Source: an uncultured Pelagibacteraceae bacterium
Lineage (GTDB): Bacteria > Pseudomonadota > Alphaproteobacteria > Pelagibacterales > Pelagibacteraceae
Reading direction: 5' to 3'
Length of the DNA: 64,000 nucleotides
Assembly (NCBI GenBank): GCA_902590535.1
Contig: CACIXF010000002.1
Location: 68,105 to 132,104, forward strand
In this document: piece by piece, positions 1 through 10,518 of the stretch
Position numbering within the stretch: position 1 is the stretch's first letter
Layout: each line of letters begins with the position of its first letter
The notes under the pieces: model-generated
The model's input: the letters and a program-made list of their open reading frames with translations, nothing else
Told to the model about the DNA's origin: nothing
Databases searched by the model: none
Made by a program: the position numbers and the translations under genes

Positions 1-912
1 TATGTTCCCAACATCTCCTTTATATTTTACGAAACCTTCAACACCCTCAGGTACGTATTTTGAAGAATCTTTTTGTTTTTTTTGAAAGTATCTATCAGCT
101 GACCCTTTATTCATAGCTCCTACAGAACCCATTCCTCTAAAACTTTTGAAAAGCTGTCCATTTTTTTTAATTAATTTTCCCGGGGTTTCGTTTGTACCTG
201 CAAGTAACGAACCAATCATTACAGCATCAGCTCCTGCAGCAAAAGCTTTTGCTAAATCACCAGAATATTTTATTCCACCATCTGAAATTATTTTTACATT
301 TTTATTCTTTAAACCACTTCTTACATTTAAAATTGCGCTTAATTGAGGAACTCCTATTCCAGCAACTAATCTTGTTGTGCAAATAGAACCTGGCCCAATA
401 CCAATTTTAATTATATCTACTCCTAACTTTATTAGGAATTTTGCGGCTTCTGGTGTCGCAATATTTCCTGCACACAAAGCGATTTTGTTAGTTTTTATTT
501 TTTTTATATATTTAATTATTTCGGCAACTTTCTTTGTATGGCCATGTGCTGTGTCTACTACGATTAAATCTACACCTTCTTTAATTATTTCTTTAGCTCT
601 GATAAATTCATTTGGAGCTGCACCTACAGCTGCTCCAACAATAAGTTTATTTTTTTTTACTTTTTTTATCTCTGATAATTGTTTTTTTATATCAAGGTTT
701 CTGTGAATCACTCCAATACCACCAGTTTTAGCTATAGCTATTGCCATTCTGCTCTCTGTAACAGTATCCATTGCAGATGATAAAATTGGAATTTTAAGCT
801 TCAAATGCTTTGTTAAAAATACACTAGTATCTACATCAGAGGGTAATATTTCTGAATACTTTGGAGCTAATGTAACATCATCAAAGGTAAGTGCTTCTTT
901 TATAGGAACCAT
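1..912 (-). CDS. guaB: IMP dehydrogenase lacking the CBS module (3' end beyond window)
   Basis: Catalyses IMP to XMP with NAD+, the committed step of guanine nucleotide synthesis. The frame is open from ATG at 912 to the window edge (304 codons), so the C-terminus is missing. Visible: barrel start [15 protein letters not shown], catalytic cysteine loop [12 protein letters not shown], and the IMPDH flap [13 protein letters not shown], which separates it from GMP reductase. Around residues 84-92 the chain passes directly from KKVKKNK to LIVGAAVG; the roughly 120-residue CBS (Bateman) regulatory pair that most bacterial IMPDHs carry here is absent. It is the last visible gene of a minus-strand run after rlmE. 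Family assignment is firm; the loss of nucleotide regulation is inferred. Confidence 0.95.
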   Translation of the reverse strand, partial: MVPIKEALTFDDVTLAPKYSEILPSDVDTSVFLTKHLKLKIPILSSAMDTVTESRMAIAIAKTGGIGVIHRNLDIKKQLSEIKKVKKNKLIVGAAVGAAPNEFIRAKEIIKEGVDLIVVDTAHGHTKKVAEIIKYIKKIKTNKIALCAGNIATPEAAKFLIKLGVDIIKIGIGPGSICTTRLVAGIGVPQLSAILNVRSGLKNKNVKIISDGGIKYSGDLAKAFAAGADAVMIGSLLAGTNETPGKLIKKNGQLFKSFRGMGSVGAMNKGSADRYFQKKQKDSSKYVPEGVEGFVKYKGDVGNI

Positions 913-949
913 AATCTTTTATATACGATTCCTTTTAAATTAAAAGTCC

Positions 950-1561
950 CTATCGAATTTTTCTACAAATTATAAAACTTTCTTTTGAATCTTTTCTGCT
1001 AGATTTTGGTTTAAAAACCTTAACTTCTTTAAAATATTTTTTTCCCTCTGCGACGATTTCGTTAAATGTTCCCCCCATAAAAATTTTTGAAATAAAATAT
1101 CCATTTTCTTTCATTAAATCTTTTGCAAAAAACATTGCCTCTTTACACAGTTCTCCGGTTTGGATTGAGTCTATATTTTTAATACCAGTTGTATCTACGG
1201 CCATATCAGACATTACTACGTCAACTTTACTGTTTATATTTTTTTTAATCTCTTCTTGAGTTTTTTCTTCAGTGAAATCTCCTTGGATTTGAACACTATT
1301 ACCTATGGGTTCCATTTTTTTTAAATCTATAGATATCAATTTTCCACTTTTAGCTGCTTTAAAAGCATATTGTGACCAACTTCCTGGGGCTGCACCAATA
1401 TCAATTATTGATAATCCACCTTTAAAAATTTTAAATTTTTCGTCAATTTCAATTAATTTGTAAGCTGATCTAGCACGATATCCATCTACTTTAGATTGTC
1501 TAACATAGATATCTCTACGCTGTTTATTAACCCAGTTTTTGGAGATTTTATTTTTTTTCAA
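950..1561 (-). CDS. rlmE: 23S rRNA 2'-O-methyltransferase RlmE (FtsJ/RrmJ)
   Basis: Methylates the 2'-OH of a uridine in the 23S rRNA A-loop using S-adenosylmethionine. The 203 aa cover the whole family length. The SAM-binding segment DIGAAPGSWSQ lies at residues 54-64, and the K-D-K-E catalytic tetrad can be read as K35 (SAYKL), D119 (MSDM), K159 (ISKIF) and E194 (SKESF). The gene directly abuts the upstream glycosyltransferase stop (1562), so it is probably cotranscribed with psd-pssA and, 37 nt further on, guaB. Confidence is high from motif order and length. Confidence 0.95.
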   Translation of the reverse strand: MKKNKISKNWVNKQRRDIYVRQSKVDGYRARSAYKLIEIDEKFKIFKGGLSIIDIGAAPGSWSQYAFKAAKSGKLISIDLKKMEPIGNSVQIQGDFTEEKTQEEIKKNINSKVDVVMSDMAVDTTGIKNIDSIQTGELCKEAMFFAKDLMKENGYFISKIFMGGTFNEIVAEGKKYFKEVKVFKPKSSRKDSKESFIICRKIR

Positions 1562-2461
1562 TTATTTGCTAAACCTTAGTTTTTTTTCAATAAAGTCACC
1601 ATCAGTTGTTTCAATTTTTGAAATAAAATCTTTATTATTTCTTATTTCATCATTATTTTTTCCAGCAAAATGTACAATTCCTATTTGATGGTTGGGCAAA
1701 TAAGGTTCTACTAAAGTATTTTTGTTCTTATCAAATTTTAGACCATTAATATGAGTCCAATTGCAATATGCAGGTAAAATTTCTACAGGTAAATTATCAC
1801 AATAGATTGTTATATTCATTGCAATCTGTTCTGATCCCCAAATTTTTCCAGATGATAAAGCTTTCTTTAAATTTTCCTGCCATTTATTCCAGTGAGGAGC
1901 ATTTTTTTGAAGGGCAAAAACACCAATATTAAGATGTGGTTTAAGGGCAACTTCTCTAGCAATCTTTTCAGAAAAACCTGATGATTTAGCATGTTTATAA
2001 TTTTGAGATTTAATTCTAGCAAAACTTCCAAAAAACCATTCAGCTCTTAATACACGGCCATAAGCTCTATCAGCCGATGTAGCTATAGACAATTTATTGT
2101 TCTCACATCCTTTAAAATAAAGTTCAATTGCATCCCATGAGTTGACCCAGGCATCAGCGTCTATCCATAAATATTTTTCATAATTGGGAAAATATCTTGT
2201 TAAAAATGCTCTAGAAACTTGGCTCTTTAACCATTCTTTTCCTCTTACTTTAAACTCTGGTACTTTGATATCCCAGTCTGCAGATTTAATTTCATCTACT
2301 TTATTTGATAAATTTTGTCTTTGTTCTTCTGTTAACCCAGCATCTAAAATACAAATAGCTGAGTTTTGACTTTCTTTAAAGCTATGAATTGAGTCTATAA
2401 GCTCATTTAATAAATCAAAATATTTTGCATCAGCTAAAGAAATTATTACATTTTTTTTCAT
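1562..2461 (-). CDS. GT8-like glycosyltransferase
   Basis: A 299-aa protein with the architecture of retaining glycosyltransferase family 8: a metal-binding DxD motif at residues 101-103 (LWIDADAWV) and a late HFAGK segment at 264-268 resembling the GT8 HxxGxxK motif. It probably moves a sugar from a nucleotide sugar to a cell-surface acceptor; donor and acceptor cannot be told. No signal peptide or membrane segment is visible, so it is likely cytosolic or peripheral. Its ATG overlaps the pssA stop by one base (TAATG), indicating translational coupling with phospholipid synthesis genes. The family call is moderate and the function is inferred. Confidence 0.65.
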   Translation of the reverse strand: MKKNVIISLADAKYFDLLNELIDSIHSFKESQNSAICILDAGLTEEQRQNLSNKVDEIKSADWDIKVPEFKVRGKEWLKSQVSRAFLTRYFPNYEKYLWIDADAWVNSWDAIELYFKGCENNKLSIATSADRAYGRVLRAEWFFGSFARIKSQNYKHAKSSGFSEKIAREVALKPHLNIGVFALQKNAPHWNKWQENLKKALSSGKIWGSEQIAMNITIYCDNLPVEILPAYCNWTHINGLKFDKNKNTLVEPYLPNHQIGIVHFAGKNNDEIRNNKDFISKIETTDGDFIEKKLRFSK

Positions 2462-3270
2462 TAAAGAATATCTTCAAGGTCATCATCCTCTTCTACACTA
2501 TTTTGACCTTCATTTTGTTTTTTCAATTTTTGATAATGAATAAAACTTATTGGAAGCATTAATAAATAAATTATTGCACTTATAGATATTACGTTAAAAG
2601 GATAAACTAAAACTAAACCAAAAAATAACACAATTCCAAATAATAAAAAAATAGTTGTTTTTCTTTGTATTACAATTTTTTTAAATGAATAACTTGGAAA
2701 TTTACTAATTAATAACAAAGAAGTAACAATAAAAAAAATTGGAACTATAATTTCATAATTAACTTTAACTAAATCAAAACTAGTCATGCTAAATATCAAC
2801 GGTGTTAAAACTAGAATACCTCCTGCTGGAGATGGAACACCTTCAAAAAAATTATCTCTCCATGATGGTGCTTGACCAGTGTTTACATTGAAACGTGCCA
2901 ATCTAAGAGCAACACAAATTACATATATTAAACATAACAACCATCCAAATCTTCCTAATGTATTTAGTTTCCAGAAATACATAATAAATGCTGGGGCTAC
3001 TCCAAAACTTATCATATCTGTTAATGAGTCTAATTCTTTTCCTACTTTAGATGTTCCTCTAATTAATCTTGCAATTCTTCCGTCTAATCCGTCAATAATA
3101 GCAGCAAGTATGATCGCTATAATTGCAAATTCAAATTTTTCATCCAATGCAAACCTAATGGATGATAAACCTATACAAACCCCAATAAGAGTTAGCATGT
3201 TAGGTAAAATCACTCTTGCGTTAGCTTTTTTATCTGTAACAATTTTTAAATTGTTTTTTGGTTGTTCCAT
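2461..3270 (-). CDS. pssA: CDP-diacylglycerol-serine O-phosphatidyltransferase
   Basis: Makes phosphatidylserine from CDP-diacylglycerol and serine in the inner membrane; the next enzyme, Psd, is encoded just upstream. The CDP-alcohol phosphotransferase signature DGx2ARx8Gx3Dx3D is complete at residues 63-85 (DGRIAR ... G77 ... D81 ... D85). Several hydrophobic segments follow, with an acidic C-terminus (EEDDDLEDIL). At 269 aa it fits the PssA type II family. Two nucleotides separate the psd stop from this ATG, and the stop overlaps the start of the glycosyltransferase. Confidence 0.95.
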   Translation of the reverse strand: MEQPKNNLKIVTDKKANARVILPNMLTLIGVCIGLSSIRFALDEKFEFAIIAIILAAIIDGLDGRIARLIRGTSKVGKELDSLTDMISFGVAPAFIMYFWKLNTLGRFGWLLCLIYVICVALRLARFNVNTGQAPSWRDNFFEGVPSPAGGILVLTPLIFSMTSFDLVKVNYEIIVPIFFIVTSLLLISKFPSYSFKKIVIQRKTTIFLLFGIVLFFGLVLVYPFNVISISAIIYLLMLPISFIHYQKLKKQNEGQNSVEEDDDLEDIL

Positions 3271-3272
3271 AA

Positions 3273-3920
3273 TTAATTTTTAGCTAGCAATGTTTCTCCT
3301 GAAATTGCTGTTTGACCAACTTTAACTAAAGGTTCATAGTTTTCATAATAAACATCTGCTCTACTACCAAATCTTATCATTCCAATTCTATCACCCTGAC
3401 TCAATTCTTCATTTTTATTTGTTTCACAAACAATTCTTCTTGCAACTAATCCAGCAATTTGAACAACTACAATATCATTCCCATGCTTATCTTTAATTTT
3501 ATAATAATTTCTCTCATTGTCTTCGCTTGCTTTATCTAAAGATGCATTTAAAAATTTACCTGGTTTATATAAAATATCTTCAACAATACCTGAGCACGGT
3601 GTTCTGTTTACATGACAATCAAAGACATTCATAAAAATACTTATTTTTTTAAATTTTTTATTTGCTAGCCCAAGTTCTTTTGGACCATCCACCTCTTCAA
3701 CTTTAATTACCTCTCCATCAGCAGGACTTACAAGATAACTATCGTCTCCTATAATCGTTCTTTCTGGATCTCTAAAAAAATAATAAACCCAGACAGTAAG
3801 TAAAATTCCTATTAATCCTAAAAAATTATTAATAATTAAAAAAATGATAGTTATGAATACAGCTATGACTATAAACTTGTATCCTTCAGTGTGTATCTTT
3901 GGAAATATCTTACTAAACAT
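3273..3920 (-). CDS. psd: Phosphatidylserine decarboxylase
   Basis: Decarboxylates phosphatidylserine to phosphatidylethanolamine using a pyruvoyl group made by self-cleavage. The cleavage site is visible as RFGSRADV with G185-S186; S186 would become the pyruvoyl group on the alpha chain. An N-terminal hydrophobic stretch (about residues 15-45) anchors it in the membrane, and the SPADGEV and DCHVNRTP motifs are present. At 215 aa it is the short psd-A type common in alphaproteobacteria. It starts a probable psd-pssA-glycosyltransferase-rlmE-guaB operon, divergent from icd across a gap of about 77 nt. Confidence 0.95.
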   Translation of the reverse strand: MFSKIFPKIHTEGYKFIVIAVFITIIFLIINNFLGLIGILLTVWVYYFFRDPERTIIGDDSYLVSPADGEVIKVEEVDGPKELGLANKKFKKISIFMNVFDCHVNRTPCSGIVEDILYKPGKFLNASLDKASEDNERNYYKIKDKHGNDIVVVQIAGLVARRIVCETNKNEELSQGDRIGMIRFGSRADVYYENYEPLVKVGQTAISGETLLAKN

Positions 3921-3997
3921 ATTCTTCTATTTGCTAATTTTCGATTAATATGTATATAAAATGGTCAAATTCAATTAATAAGATAATTTTTTATTTA

Positions 3998-5212
3998 ATG
4001 AGCAAAATCAAGGTAAAAAACCCGGTTGTTGAGCTGGATGGCGATGAAATGACACGTATTATATGGGAGTTCATCAAAAATAAATTAATCCTGCCATATT
4101 TAGATCTTGATATCGAATATTACGATTTAGGCATGAAAAGTAGAGATAATACTGATGATCAAATTACCATCGACTCTGCAAATGCAATCAAAAAAATTGG
4201 TGTTGGAATTAAGTGCGCAACGATTACCCCTGATGAAGCAAGAGTAGAAGAATTTGATTTAAAAAAAATGTGGAGATCTCCAAACGGAACCATAAGAAAT
4301 ATAATTGGTGGAACAGTATTTAGAGAACCAATTATTTGTCAAAATATTCCAAAACTTGTCCCTTCTTGGACTAACCCTGTAATTATTGGAAGACATGCAT
4401 TTGGTGATCAATATAGAGCGACGGACTTTAAAGTTCCTGGAAAAGGAAAAATGGAAGTGAAGTGGACATCAGAAGATGGAAAAGATGAAATTAAATATGA
4501 AGTATTTAATTTTACAGGTCCTGGTGTAGCTCTATCAATGTACAATTTAGATAAATCTATAGAAGACTTTGCAAGATCTTGTTTTAGTTACGGCTTAATT
4601 AAAAAATGGCCTGTTTATATGTCTACAAAAAATACAATTCTAAAACAATACGATGGAAGATTTAAAGATATTTTCCAAGAAATTTTTGACAAAGAATATA
4701 AGAGTGAATTTGAAAAAAATAATTTAACTTACGAACATAGGTTAATTGACGACATGGTTGCATGTGCAATGAAGTGGAGTGGAAAATATATTTGGGCTTG
4801 CAAAAATTATGATGGAGATGTGCAGTCTGATACTATGGCACAAGGTTATGGATCTTTAGGATTGATGACGAGTACATTATTAACTCCAGATGGAAAAATA
4901 ATGGAAGCAGAGGCTGCACACGGAACAGTAACTAGACATTACAGAATGCATCAACAAGGAAAAGAAACTTCAACTAATCCTATCGCATCAATTTTTGCTT
5001 GGACTAGAGGATTAGCTCACAGAGGTAAATTAGATGGTAATGAAGAACTAATTAAGTTTGCACAAACTTTAGAAAAAGTTTGTATTGAATGTGTAGAAAG
5101 TGGATCAATGACAAAAGATTTAGCAATTCTTGTTGGTCCAGACAGTAAATTCTTAACTACAAATCAATTTTTAGATGAAATTGATGGTAATTTAAAAAAG
5201 AAATTAAACTAA
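3998..5212 (+). CDS. icd: NADP-dependent isocitrate dehydrogenase
   Basis: Oxidative decarboxylation of isocitrate to 2-oxoglutarate in the TCA cycle. I place the start at ATG 3998 ([20 protein letters not shown]), giving 404 aa, the usual length of the eukaryote-like homodimeric NADP-IDH; an in-frame ATG 48 nt upstream would add a poorly conserved leader. Diagnostic segments: [35 protein letters not shown] and [13 protein letters not shown]. It converges with alaS and the two coding regions overlap by 9 nt (5204-5212). Confidence 0.95.
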   Translation: MSKIKVKNPVVELDGDEMTRIIWEFIKNKLILPYLDLDIEYYDLGMKSRDNTDDQITIDSANAIKKIGVGIKCATITPDEARVEEFDLKKMWRSPNGTIRNIIGGTVFREPIICQNIPKLVPSWTNPVIIGRHAFGDQYRATDFKVPGKGKMEVKWTSEDGKDEIKYEVFNFTGPGVALSMYNLDKSIEDFARSCFSYGLIKKWPVYMSTKNTILKQYDGRFKDIFQEIFDKEYKSEFEKNNLTYEHRLIDDMVACAMKWSGKYIWACKNYDGDVQSDTMAQGYGSLGLMTSTLLTPDGKIMEAEAAHGTVTRHYRMHQQGKETSTNPIASIFAWTRGLAHRGKLDGNEELIKFAQTLEKVCIECVESGSMTKDLAILVGPDSKFLTTNQFLDEIDGNLKKKLN

Positions 5213-7870
5213 ACTCTTAAGCTTTTCAAAAGCTTCTTCAATTTTTGATTGATCCTGTCCACCAGCTTGGGCAAAGTCTTTTCTTCCTCCTCCACCTTTG
5301 CCACCAATTATTTCCGATCCAACTTTAACAAATTTAACTGCATCAAAATTGTTAGTTAAATTATCTGTTACTCCAACTGCTAACCCAACCTTGCCATCTT
5401 TATTAGCAAATACAACCACAATACCTTCGCCTAAATCTTTTTTACCTTTATCTACAAGTTTTCTTAATTCTTTTGGAGGCAATCCATCTATTCTTTGAAG
5501 TCTTAACTTAACTCTATTAATTTCTTCATCTTTAATAATATTTTTTGATTTATCTTCTAAAATTGCATTTACTGAAATAGTCTCTAATTGTTTAGTTAAG
5601 TTTTTAATTAAAGTTTTTTGATCAGTTTCTTCTAAACTTGGTTTTCCACCTAATTTAATAATTTGCTCACTTAAATCTTTAATTGCTTCCTCATCTTTTT
5701 CTGCAGATAGATTTGATAATTTCTCTTTATTTTTTAAATATTCCTCTAATTGTTTATCTCTTAATGCCTCTATCCTTCTAACCCCTGCAGCAATAGATGA
5801 TTGGCTCACAATTTTAAATTTACCAATATCTCCGGTGTTTTTGACGTGTGTTCCACCACACAACTCTGTTGAAAAATACTTTCCATCCTCGTCTCCCATT
5901 GATAGGACTCTTACTTCATCCCCGTATTTTTCCCCAAATAACGCTAGAGCACCATTTTCAACTGCTTCATCAGGTGTCATTAATCTAGTTTTTACATCAG
6001 ATTTTTTAGTGACCATTTTGTTTACAAATTCTTCTATTTTATCGATTTCCTCATTCAAAATTGGCTTCATGTGGCTGAAATCAAATCTTAATCTGCTTGG
6101 CTCTACTAAAGATCCTTTCTGAGTGACATGAGTACCTAGAACTCTTCTTAAAGACTCGTGTAATAGATGGGTTGCTGAATGATAAGCACGAGTATTATCT
6201 CTTCTTTCCACATCAATTTTTAACTCTACACTTTCCTGAAGCTTAATAGATCCACTCTTAACCTTCCCATAATGAACAAATAAATCTCCCAGTTTTTTTT
6301 GAACATCGGTTACTTCAAATTTAAAATCATTTGATACTATTTCACCTGTATCACCAACCTGACCTCCAGACTCACCGTAAAAAGGAGTTTGATTTACTAT
6401 AATCATTCCTTCATCATTTTCTTCTAATTTATCAACTTCTTTATTGTCTTTTAAAAGAGACAACACGACACCTTCGGCTTGATTAGTTTCGTATCCTAAA
6501 AATTCAGTCGCTTCTAATTTATCTTTTATTCCAAACCATATATCTTCAACCGCAGCATCACCAGAACCTTTCCAATTTTTCTTAGCAAGTTCTCTGCTTT
6601 CCTTCATCAAAGATTGAAAATTTTCAGTATCAATTGACATTGATTTGTTTCTTAAAATATCTTCGGTAAGATCTAATGGAAAACCATAGGTGTCGTATAA
6701 TTTAAAAGCTACCTCACCTGGTAACACATTATCTATTTTAGATATTTCATCATTTAAAATTTTTATTCCTCTGTCTAATAAAACTAAGAATTTTTCTTCT
6801 TCCATTTTTAAAGTTTCTTTAATTAAAGACTCTGCTCTAACTAATTCTGGATAGTTTCCTGACATTTCATTTTTAAGCGTATCAAACAAATTATAAAAAA
6901 CTGGTTCCTTGGATCCAAGTAAATGAGAATGTCTCATCCCTCTTCTCATAATTCTTCTAAGAACATATCCTCTTCCTTCATTTGAAGGTAAAACACCTTC
7001 GGCAATTAAAAATGAGCTAGCTCTTAAGTGATCAGCAATAACTCTAAAACTTGAAAGATTAGATTTATCTGATTTAACTTTTACAATTTCAGATGCTGAG
7101 TTAATTATTTTTTTGAAATGATCTGTTTCATAATTATCATGAGTTCCTTGAAGTAAAGCTGCAATTCTCTCTAGTCCCATACCAGTATCGACAGATGGTT
7201 TTGGAAGATTTATTCTTTTATCTTTTGTAACTTGTTCAAATTGCATAAAGACTAAGTTCCAAATTTCTATAAATCTATCTCCATCTTCATCTTTAGACCC
7301 TGGTAATCCTCCAGGTAAATGATCACCATGATCAAAGAATATTTCCGAGCATGGACCACAAGGACCTGTCTCTCCCATTGACCAAAAATTATCTGATGTA
7401 GCAATTCTAATTATTCTATCATCGCTAAAACCCGCTATTTTCTTCCAAAAATTAAAGGCCTCATCATCTTCATGAAACACAGTTACATAAAGTCTGTTTT
7501 TATCTATTCCAAAATCTTTTGTAATTAAGTTCCAAGCATAATGAATTGCTTGTTCTTTGAAGTAATCACCAAAAGAAAAGTTTCCCAACATTTCAAAAAA
7601 TGTATGGTGTCTTGGTGTGTAACCAACATTCTCTAAATCGTTATGCTTTCCACCTGCCCTTACACATTTTTGTGAGGTGGTTGCTCTTACGTAATCTCTT
7701 TTTTCTAATCCTGTGAAAACATTCTTAAACTGGACCATTCCAGAATTGGCAAACATCAATGTGGGATCGTTATTTGGAACTAAATTACTAGATTCCACAA
7801 TCTTATGACTGTTCTTTTCAAAATACTTTAAAAAAGTATTTCTTATTTCATTGAGTGTTTTGTCTGCCAT
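5204..7870 (-). CDS. alaS: Alanyl-tRNA synthetase
   Basis: Charges tRNA-Ala and hydrolyses mischarged Ser/Gly-tRNA. The 888 aa cover all domains: class II catalytic core ([46 protein letters not shown]), editing domain with zinc-ligand motifs HSATH near residue 563 and CGGTH near 670, and a C-terminal oligomerisation domain with the glycine-rich [16 protein letters not shown]. It lies downstream of recA, from which it is separated by an intrinsic terminator, so it probably has its own promoter between 7871 and 7913. Confidence 0.97.
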   Translation of the reverse strand: MADKTLNEIRNTFLKYFEKNSHKIVESSNLVPNNDPTLMFANSGMVQFKNVFTGLEKRDYVRATTSQKCVRAGGKHNDLENVGYTPRHHTFFEMLGNFSFGDYFKEQAIHYAWNLITKDFGIDKNRLYVTVFHEDDEAFNFWKKIAGFSDDRIIRIATSDNFWSMGETGPCGPCSEIFFDHGDHLPGGLPGSKDEDGDRFIEIWNLVFMQFEQVTKDKRINLPKPSVDTGMGLERIAALLQGTHDNYETDHFKKIINSASEIVKVKSDKSNLSSFRVIADHLRASSFLIAEGVLPSNEGRGYVLRRIMRRGMRHSHLLGSKEPVFYNLFDTLKNEMSGNYPELVRAESLIKETLKMEEEKFLVLLDRGIKILNDEISKIDNVLPGEVAFKLYDTYGFPLDLTEDILRNKSMSIDTENFQSLMKESRELAKKNWKGSGDAAVEDIWFGIKDKLEATEFLGYETNQAEGVVLSLLKDNKEVDKLEENDEGMIIVNQTPFYGESGGQVGDTGEIVSNDFKFEVTDVQKKLGDLFVHYGKVKSGSIKLQESVELKIDVERRDNTRAYHSATHLLHESLRRVLGTHVTQKGSLVEPSRLRFDFSHMKPILNEEIDKIEEFVNKMVTKKSDVKTRLMTPDEAVENGALALFGEKYGDEVRVLSMGDEDGKYFSTELCGGTHVKNTGDIGKFKIVSQSSIAAGVRRIEALRDKQLEEYLKNKEKLSNLSAEKDEEAIKDLSEQIIKLGGKPSLEETDQKTLIKNLTKQLETISVNAILEDKSKNIIKDEEINRVKLRLQRIDGLPPKELRKLVDKGKKDLGEGIVVVFANKDGKVGLAVGVTDNLTNNFDAVKFVKVGSEIIGGKGGGGRKDFAQAGGQDQSKIEEAFEKLKSLV

Positions 7871-7913
7871 ATTTTTAAAATACAGCTTTTTTATTCTATG
7901 TCTAGATACCGAA

Positions 7914-7947
7914 GGGAAAAAAGGCGCTTAAATTAAGCGCCTTTTAT
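7914..7947 (-). terminator. Intrinsic terminator between recA and alaS
   Basis: A GC-rich stem GGCGCTT/AAGCGCC (7923-7941) with an A/T loop stands out in AT-rich sequence. On the minus strand it follows the recA stop by about 20 nt and is followed by six T residues, which makes a Rho-independent terminator. A-rich and T-rich flanks on both sides would let it act in both directions. Confidence 0.85.
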
Positions 7948-7963
7948 TAATAAAGATGACCTA

Positions 7964-9118
7964 TTAATTCTTTTTAGATGGGGGAGTAGCTTCTGCTTTT
8001 TCAGCTTCTTCTTTTTCAGCTACTTTCTTTTCTTTCTCCAATTTTTCAGGATCAATTGGATTTCCTTCTATTTTCTTAGAAATCACACCTGCTTTTTCTC
8101 TAATTGCCATTTCAATCTCTGCAGCAACTTTAGGGTTTTGAGCTAAATAAGTCTTAGCATTCTCTCTGCCTTGACCAATCTTCTCACCTTTGTAAGCATA
8201 CCATGCACCTGATTTTTCAATTATATCTGCTTTAGAGCCAAGATCGACTAATTCGCCCATCTTGCTAATTCCTCTTCCATACATCAAGTCAAACTCAACA
8301 ACTTTAAATGGTGGTGCTACTTTATTCTTAACTACTTTCACTCTTGTAGAGTTACCAATAATTTCATCTTTATCTTTGATCGCACCAATTCTTCTAATAT
8401 CCATTCTTACAGATGAGTAAAACTTAAGTGCATTACCGCCTGATGTTGTCTCTGGACTTCCAAACATAACCCCAATTTTCATTCTGATTTGGTTAATGAA
8501 AATCATCATCGTGTTTGTATTTGAAATTGAACCAGTTAATTTTCTTAAAGCCTGACTCATTAATCTTGATTGAAGACCAACATGATGATCTCCCATCTCT
8601 CCTTCGATTTCAGCTTTAGGAGTTAAAGCTGCAACAGAGTCAATTACGATTACTGAAATAGAGCCTGATTTTACTAGTGTATCAGCGATTTCTAAAGCTT
8701 GTTCACCAGTGTCTGGTTGTGAAATTAAAAGTTCTTCTGTATTTACACCTAATTTTTTTGCGTAAACTGGATCTAATGCGTGTTCTGCATCAACGAATGC
8801 ACAAATTCCACCAGATTTTTGAGCTTCGGCAACAACTTGTAATGCTAATGTTGTTTTTCCAGATGATTCTGGCCCATAAACTTCAATAATTCTTCCTTTT
8901 GGCAATCCGCCTATACCTAAAGCTAAATCAAGACTTAAAGAACCTGTTGAAACAGACTCAATATCCATCGCTCTTTTTTCACCAAGCTTCATTACAGAGC
9001 CTTTTCCAAAATTATCTGTAATTTGAGCTATCGCAGCGTCTAACGCTTTGTTCTTTTCTTTAACATCCATTTCTTGATCTTTAGTAGATTTAACTACTTT
9101 TAGGTTATTTTTCGTCAT
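7964..9118 (-). CDS. recA: Recombinase RecA
   Basis: ATP-dependent strand-exchange protein; its filament also triggers LexA/UmuD self-cleavage. The 384 aa contain Walker [10 protein letters not shown] at 82-90, the VIDSVAAL Walker B segment, the [23 protein letters not shown] region spanning L2, and an extended charged tail rich in K and E. The N-terminus has about 20 extra residues before KNKALDAAI; a later start at M17 is possible. An SOS-like box lies upstream (9168-9182). Its expression may be linked to umuDC 3 kb away, which carries the same type of box. Confidence 0.97.
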   Translation of the reverse strand: MTKNNLKVVKSTKDQEMDVKEKNKALDAAIAQITDNFGKGSVMKLGEKRAMDIESVSTGSLSLDLALGIGGLPKGRIIEVYGPESSGKTTLALQVVAEAQKSGGICAFVDAEHALDPVYAKKLGVNTEELLISQPDTGEQALEIADTLVKSGSISVIVIDSVAALTPKAEIEGEMGDHHVGLQSRLMSQALRKLTGSISNTNTMMIFINQIRMKIGVMFGSPETTSGGNALKFYSSVRMDIRRIGAIKDKDEIIGNSTRVKVVKNKVAPPFKVVEFDLMYGRGISKMGELVDLGSKADIIEKSGAWYAYKGEKIGQGRENAKTYLAQNPKVAAEIEMAIREKAGVISKKIEGNPIDPEKLEKEKKVAEKEEAEKAEATPPSKKN

Positions 9119-9167
9119 TTTTTGCCTCTTTTTTTAAATTTTTTAACACTCGAATCATGAAATAAAT

Positions 9168-9182
9168 GTACACATTTTGTTC
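9168..9182 (-). promoter_or_regulatory. Degenerate SOS box upstream of recA
   Basis: Read on the minus strand the site is GAAC-N7-GTAC, one base away from the alphaproteobacterial LexA box GAAC-N7-GAAC. It lies about 50 nt upstream of the recA ATG and just downstream of an AT-rich -10-like TATATT, so a bound repressor would cover the likely transcription start. The placement relative to the -10 resembles that at umuD. Confidence 0.5.
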
Positions 9183-9225
9183 TCATTAGCAATATATTTA
9201 TTTTTTTGCTTTAAAAATCAAATAA

Positions 9226-10518
9226 TTACTTAAGTTTTAGATATTGGCTGTTTAGCAAACCTACTGCCTTAAGTAGATTATATTGAGCCATTAAATAGTT
9301 TTTCTCTGAACTTGCTAAAGAAATTTGAGCAGAAAGTAATAAAGCATTTGATTGGATAACATCTAAAGTAGTTCTAGAACCTCTTTCATATTCTGCAGCA
9401 ATTCCTTCGTTAGCTATTTCAGCTGCTTTTACTTGAAATCTAACTGAATTTAAAAAACTTTCTGAAGATTCTAGACTAGACCATGCACTTGCAACATTTG
9501 TTTCATTGGTTCTAACAACATCATCTAACAATAATCTTTTTCTAGTAGTTAAATTTGAATTTTTAGAAATAGTTGATCTTTTTTTTCCACCTGAATAAAA
9601 CGGCCAACTAATCTCAGCTTTTAAAATATCTTTTTCTCTCTCATCATAAGTAGAACTAAGATCTTCTATATAAGACCTTTCTAAAGATAAAGAAGCAGTT
9701 GGTTTCAAGTCTGACTCTGATATTGCTAATTCCTTTTCGGCTTTAGCTAAATCAAATTTTGCTATTTGAATATCAGGGTTATTTTGTTTTGAAAGATTAA
9801 TTGCCTCATTTAAAGTACTTGGAATACCAACTATCGCATTTGAATTTTTTTGTAATTGATTTGGATCACTAATTTTACCAATTATATTCTCATAATTAAG
9901 TTTACTGATTAATAAGTCACTTTTTGCTTTCGCAAACTGAGCTTGTGCACCTGCAAGAGAAGACTCAGATTGTGCTAAGTCAGTATTTGTAATTTGACCT
10001 CTGTCTCTTCTAATTTTATCATTTTCTACTTGTCTAATTAAAAGATTTAAATTTTTAGCATTAATATCTAGTGTCTCTCTAGCGAGAATTAAATTTGTGA
10101 ATGCATCAATTGCTTTATGTAAAATATCCTGTTCTTTTTTAATTAACTGAGCTTTTGCTAAATCTAAAGCAGTAATATTTTTTTGAAGTGTAAGATCTCT
10201 TCCATAATCTAATAAAGTTTGTTCTAATTTGATCGAAGTAGTGAATGGATCTACATCGGTTATGCTCGCATCGCTTCCACTTTGATTTGTTAATTTGTTT
10301 GTATTCTCAAAACTTTTTGATCCTTTTACAGTAAAAGAAGGTTTGTAATCAGCTTTTGAAATATTTACATCTTCTTCTGATACTTTAATATTTTCTCTTT
10401 CAGCATTTAATTGAATATTGTTTTTATATGTTTGATTTAATGCATCAAGAAGGGTAACCGCAAATGCGTTACCAAAATAGAATATCGATGCGATAACTAT
10501 GATAAATATTATTTTCAT
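9226..10518 (-). CDS. TolC-family outer membrane efflux protein
   Basis: A 430-aa protein with an N-terminal signal peptide (about residues 1-20, ending GNAFA) and the internally repeated alpha-helical layout of TolC/OEP proteins: ITSKADYKPS-like and ISESDLKPTASLSLERSY halves, and the late SRTTLDVIQSNALLLSAQISLASSEKNYLMAQYNLLKA-type helices typical of the family. It would form a trimeric exit duct for type I secretion or RND efflux. No inner-membrane partner is encoded nearby. It overlaps the kinase gene upstream by 4 nt. Substrate unknown. Confidence 0.88.
   Translation of the reverse strand: MKIIFIIVIASIFYFGNAFAVTLLDALNQTYKNNIQLNAERENIKVSEEDVNISKADYKPSFTVKGSKSFENTNKLTNQSGSDASITDVDPFTTSIKLEQTLLDYGRDLTLQKNITALDLAKAQLIKKEQDILHKAIDAFTNLILARETLDINAKNLNLLIRQVENDKIRRDRGQITNTDLAQSESSLAGAQAQFAKAKSDLLISKLNYENIIGKISDPNQLQKNSNAIVGIPSTLNEAINLSKQNNPDIQIAKFDLAKAEKELAISESDLKPTASLSLERSYIEDLSSTYDEREKDILKAEISWPFYSGGKKRSTISKNSNLTTRKRLLLDDVVRTNETNVASAWSSLESSESFLNSVRFQVKAAEIANEGIAAEYERGSRTTLDVIQSNALLLSAQISLASSEKNYLMAQYNLLKAVGLLNSQYLKLK

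Noticed and set aside
1..912. Reading the first gene as GMP reductase, which also lacks CBS domains
   Set aside because: The flap [13 protein letters not shown] and following VPEGVEG are IMPDH-specific; GMP reductase has a different sequence there.
2879..3283. 134-codon plus-strand frame opposite pssA/psd
   Set aside because: Lies wholly opposite well-conserved coding sequence, has no family features, and arises from codon bias of the real gene.
5219..5235. Inverted repeat AAGCTTTT-C-AAAAGCTT just past the icd stop
   Set aside because: It encodes the conserved C-terminal residues of alaS and has no proper T run after it; coding constraint explains it as well as termination.
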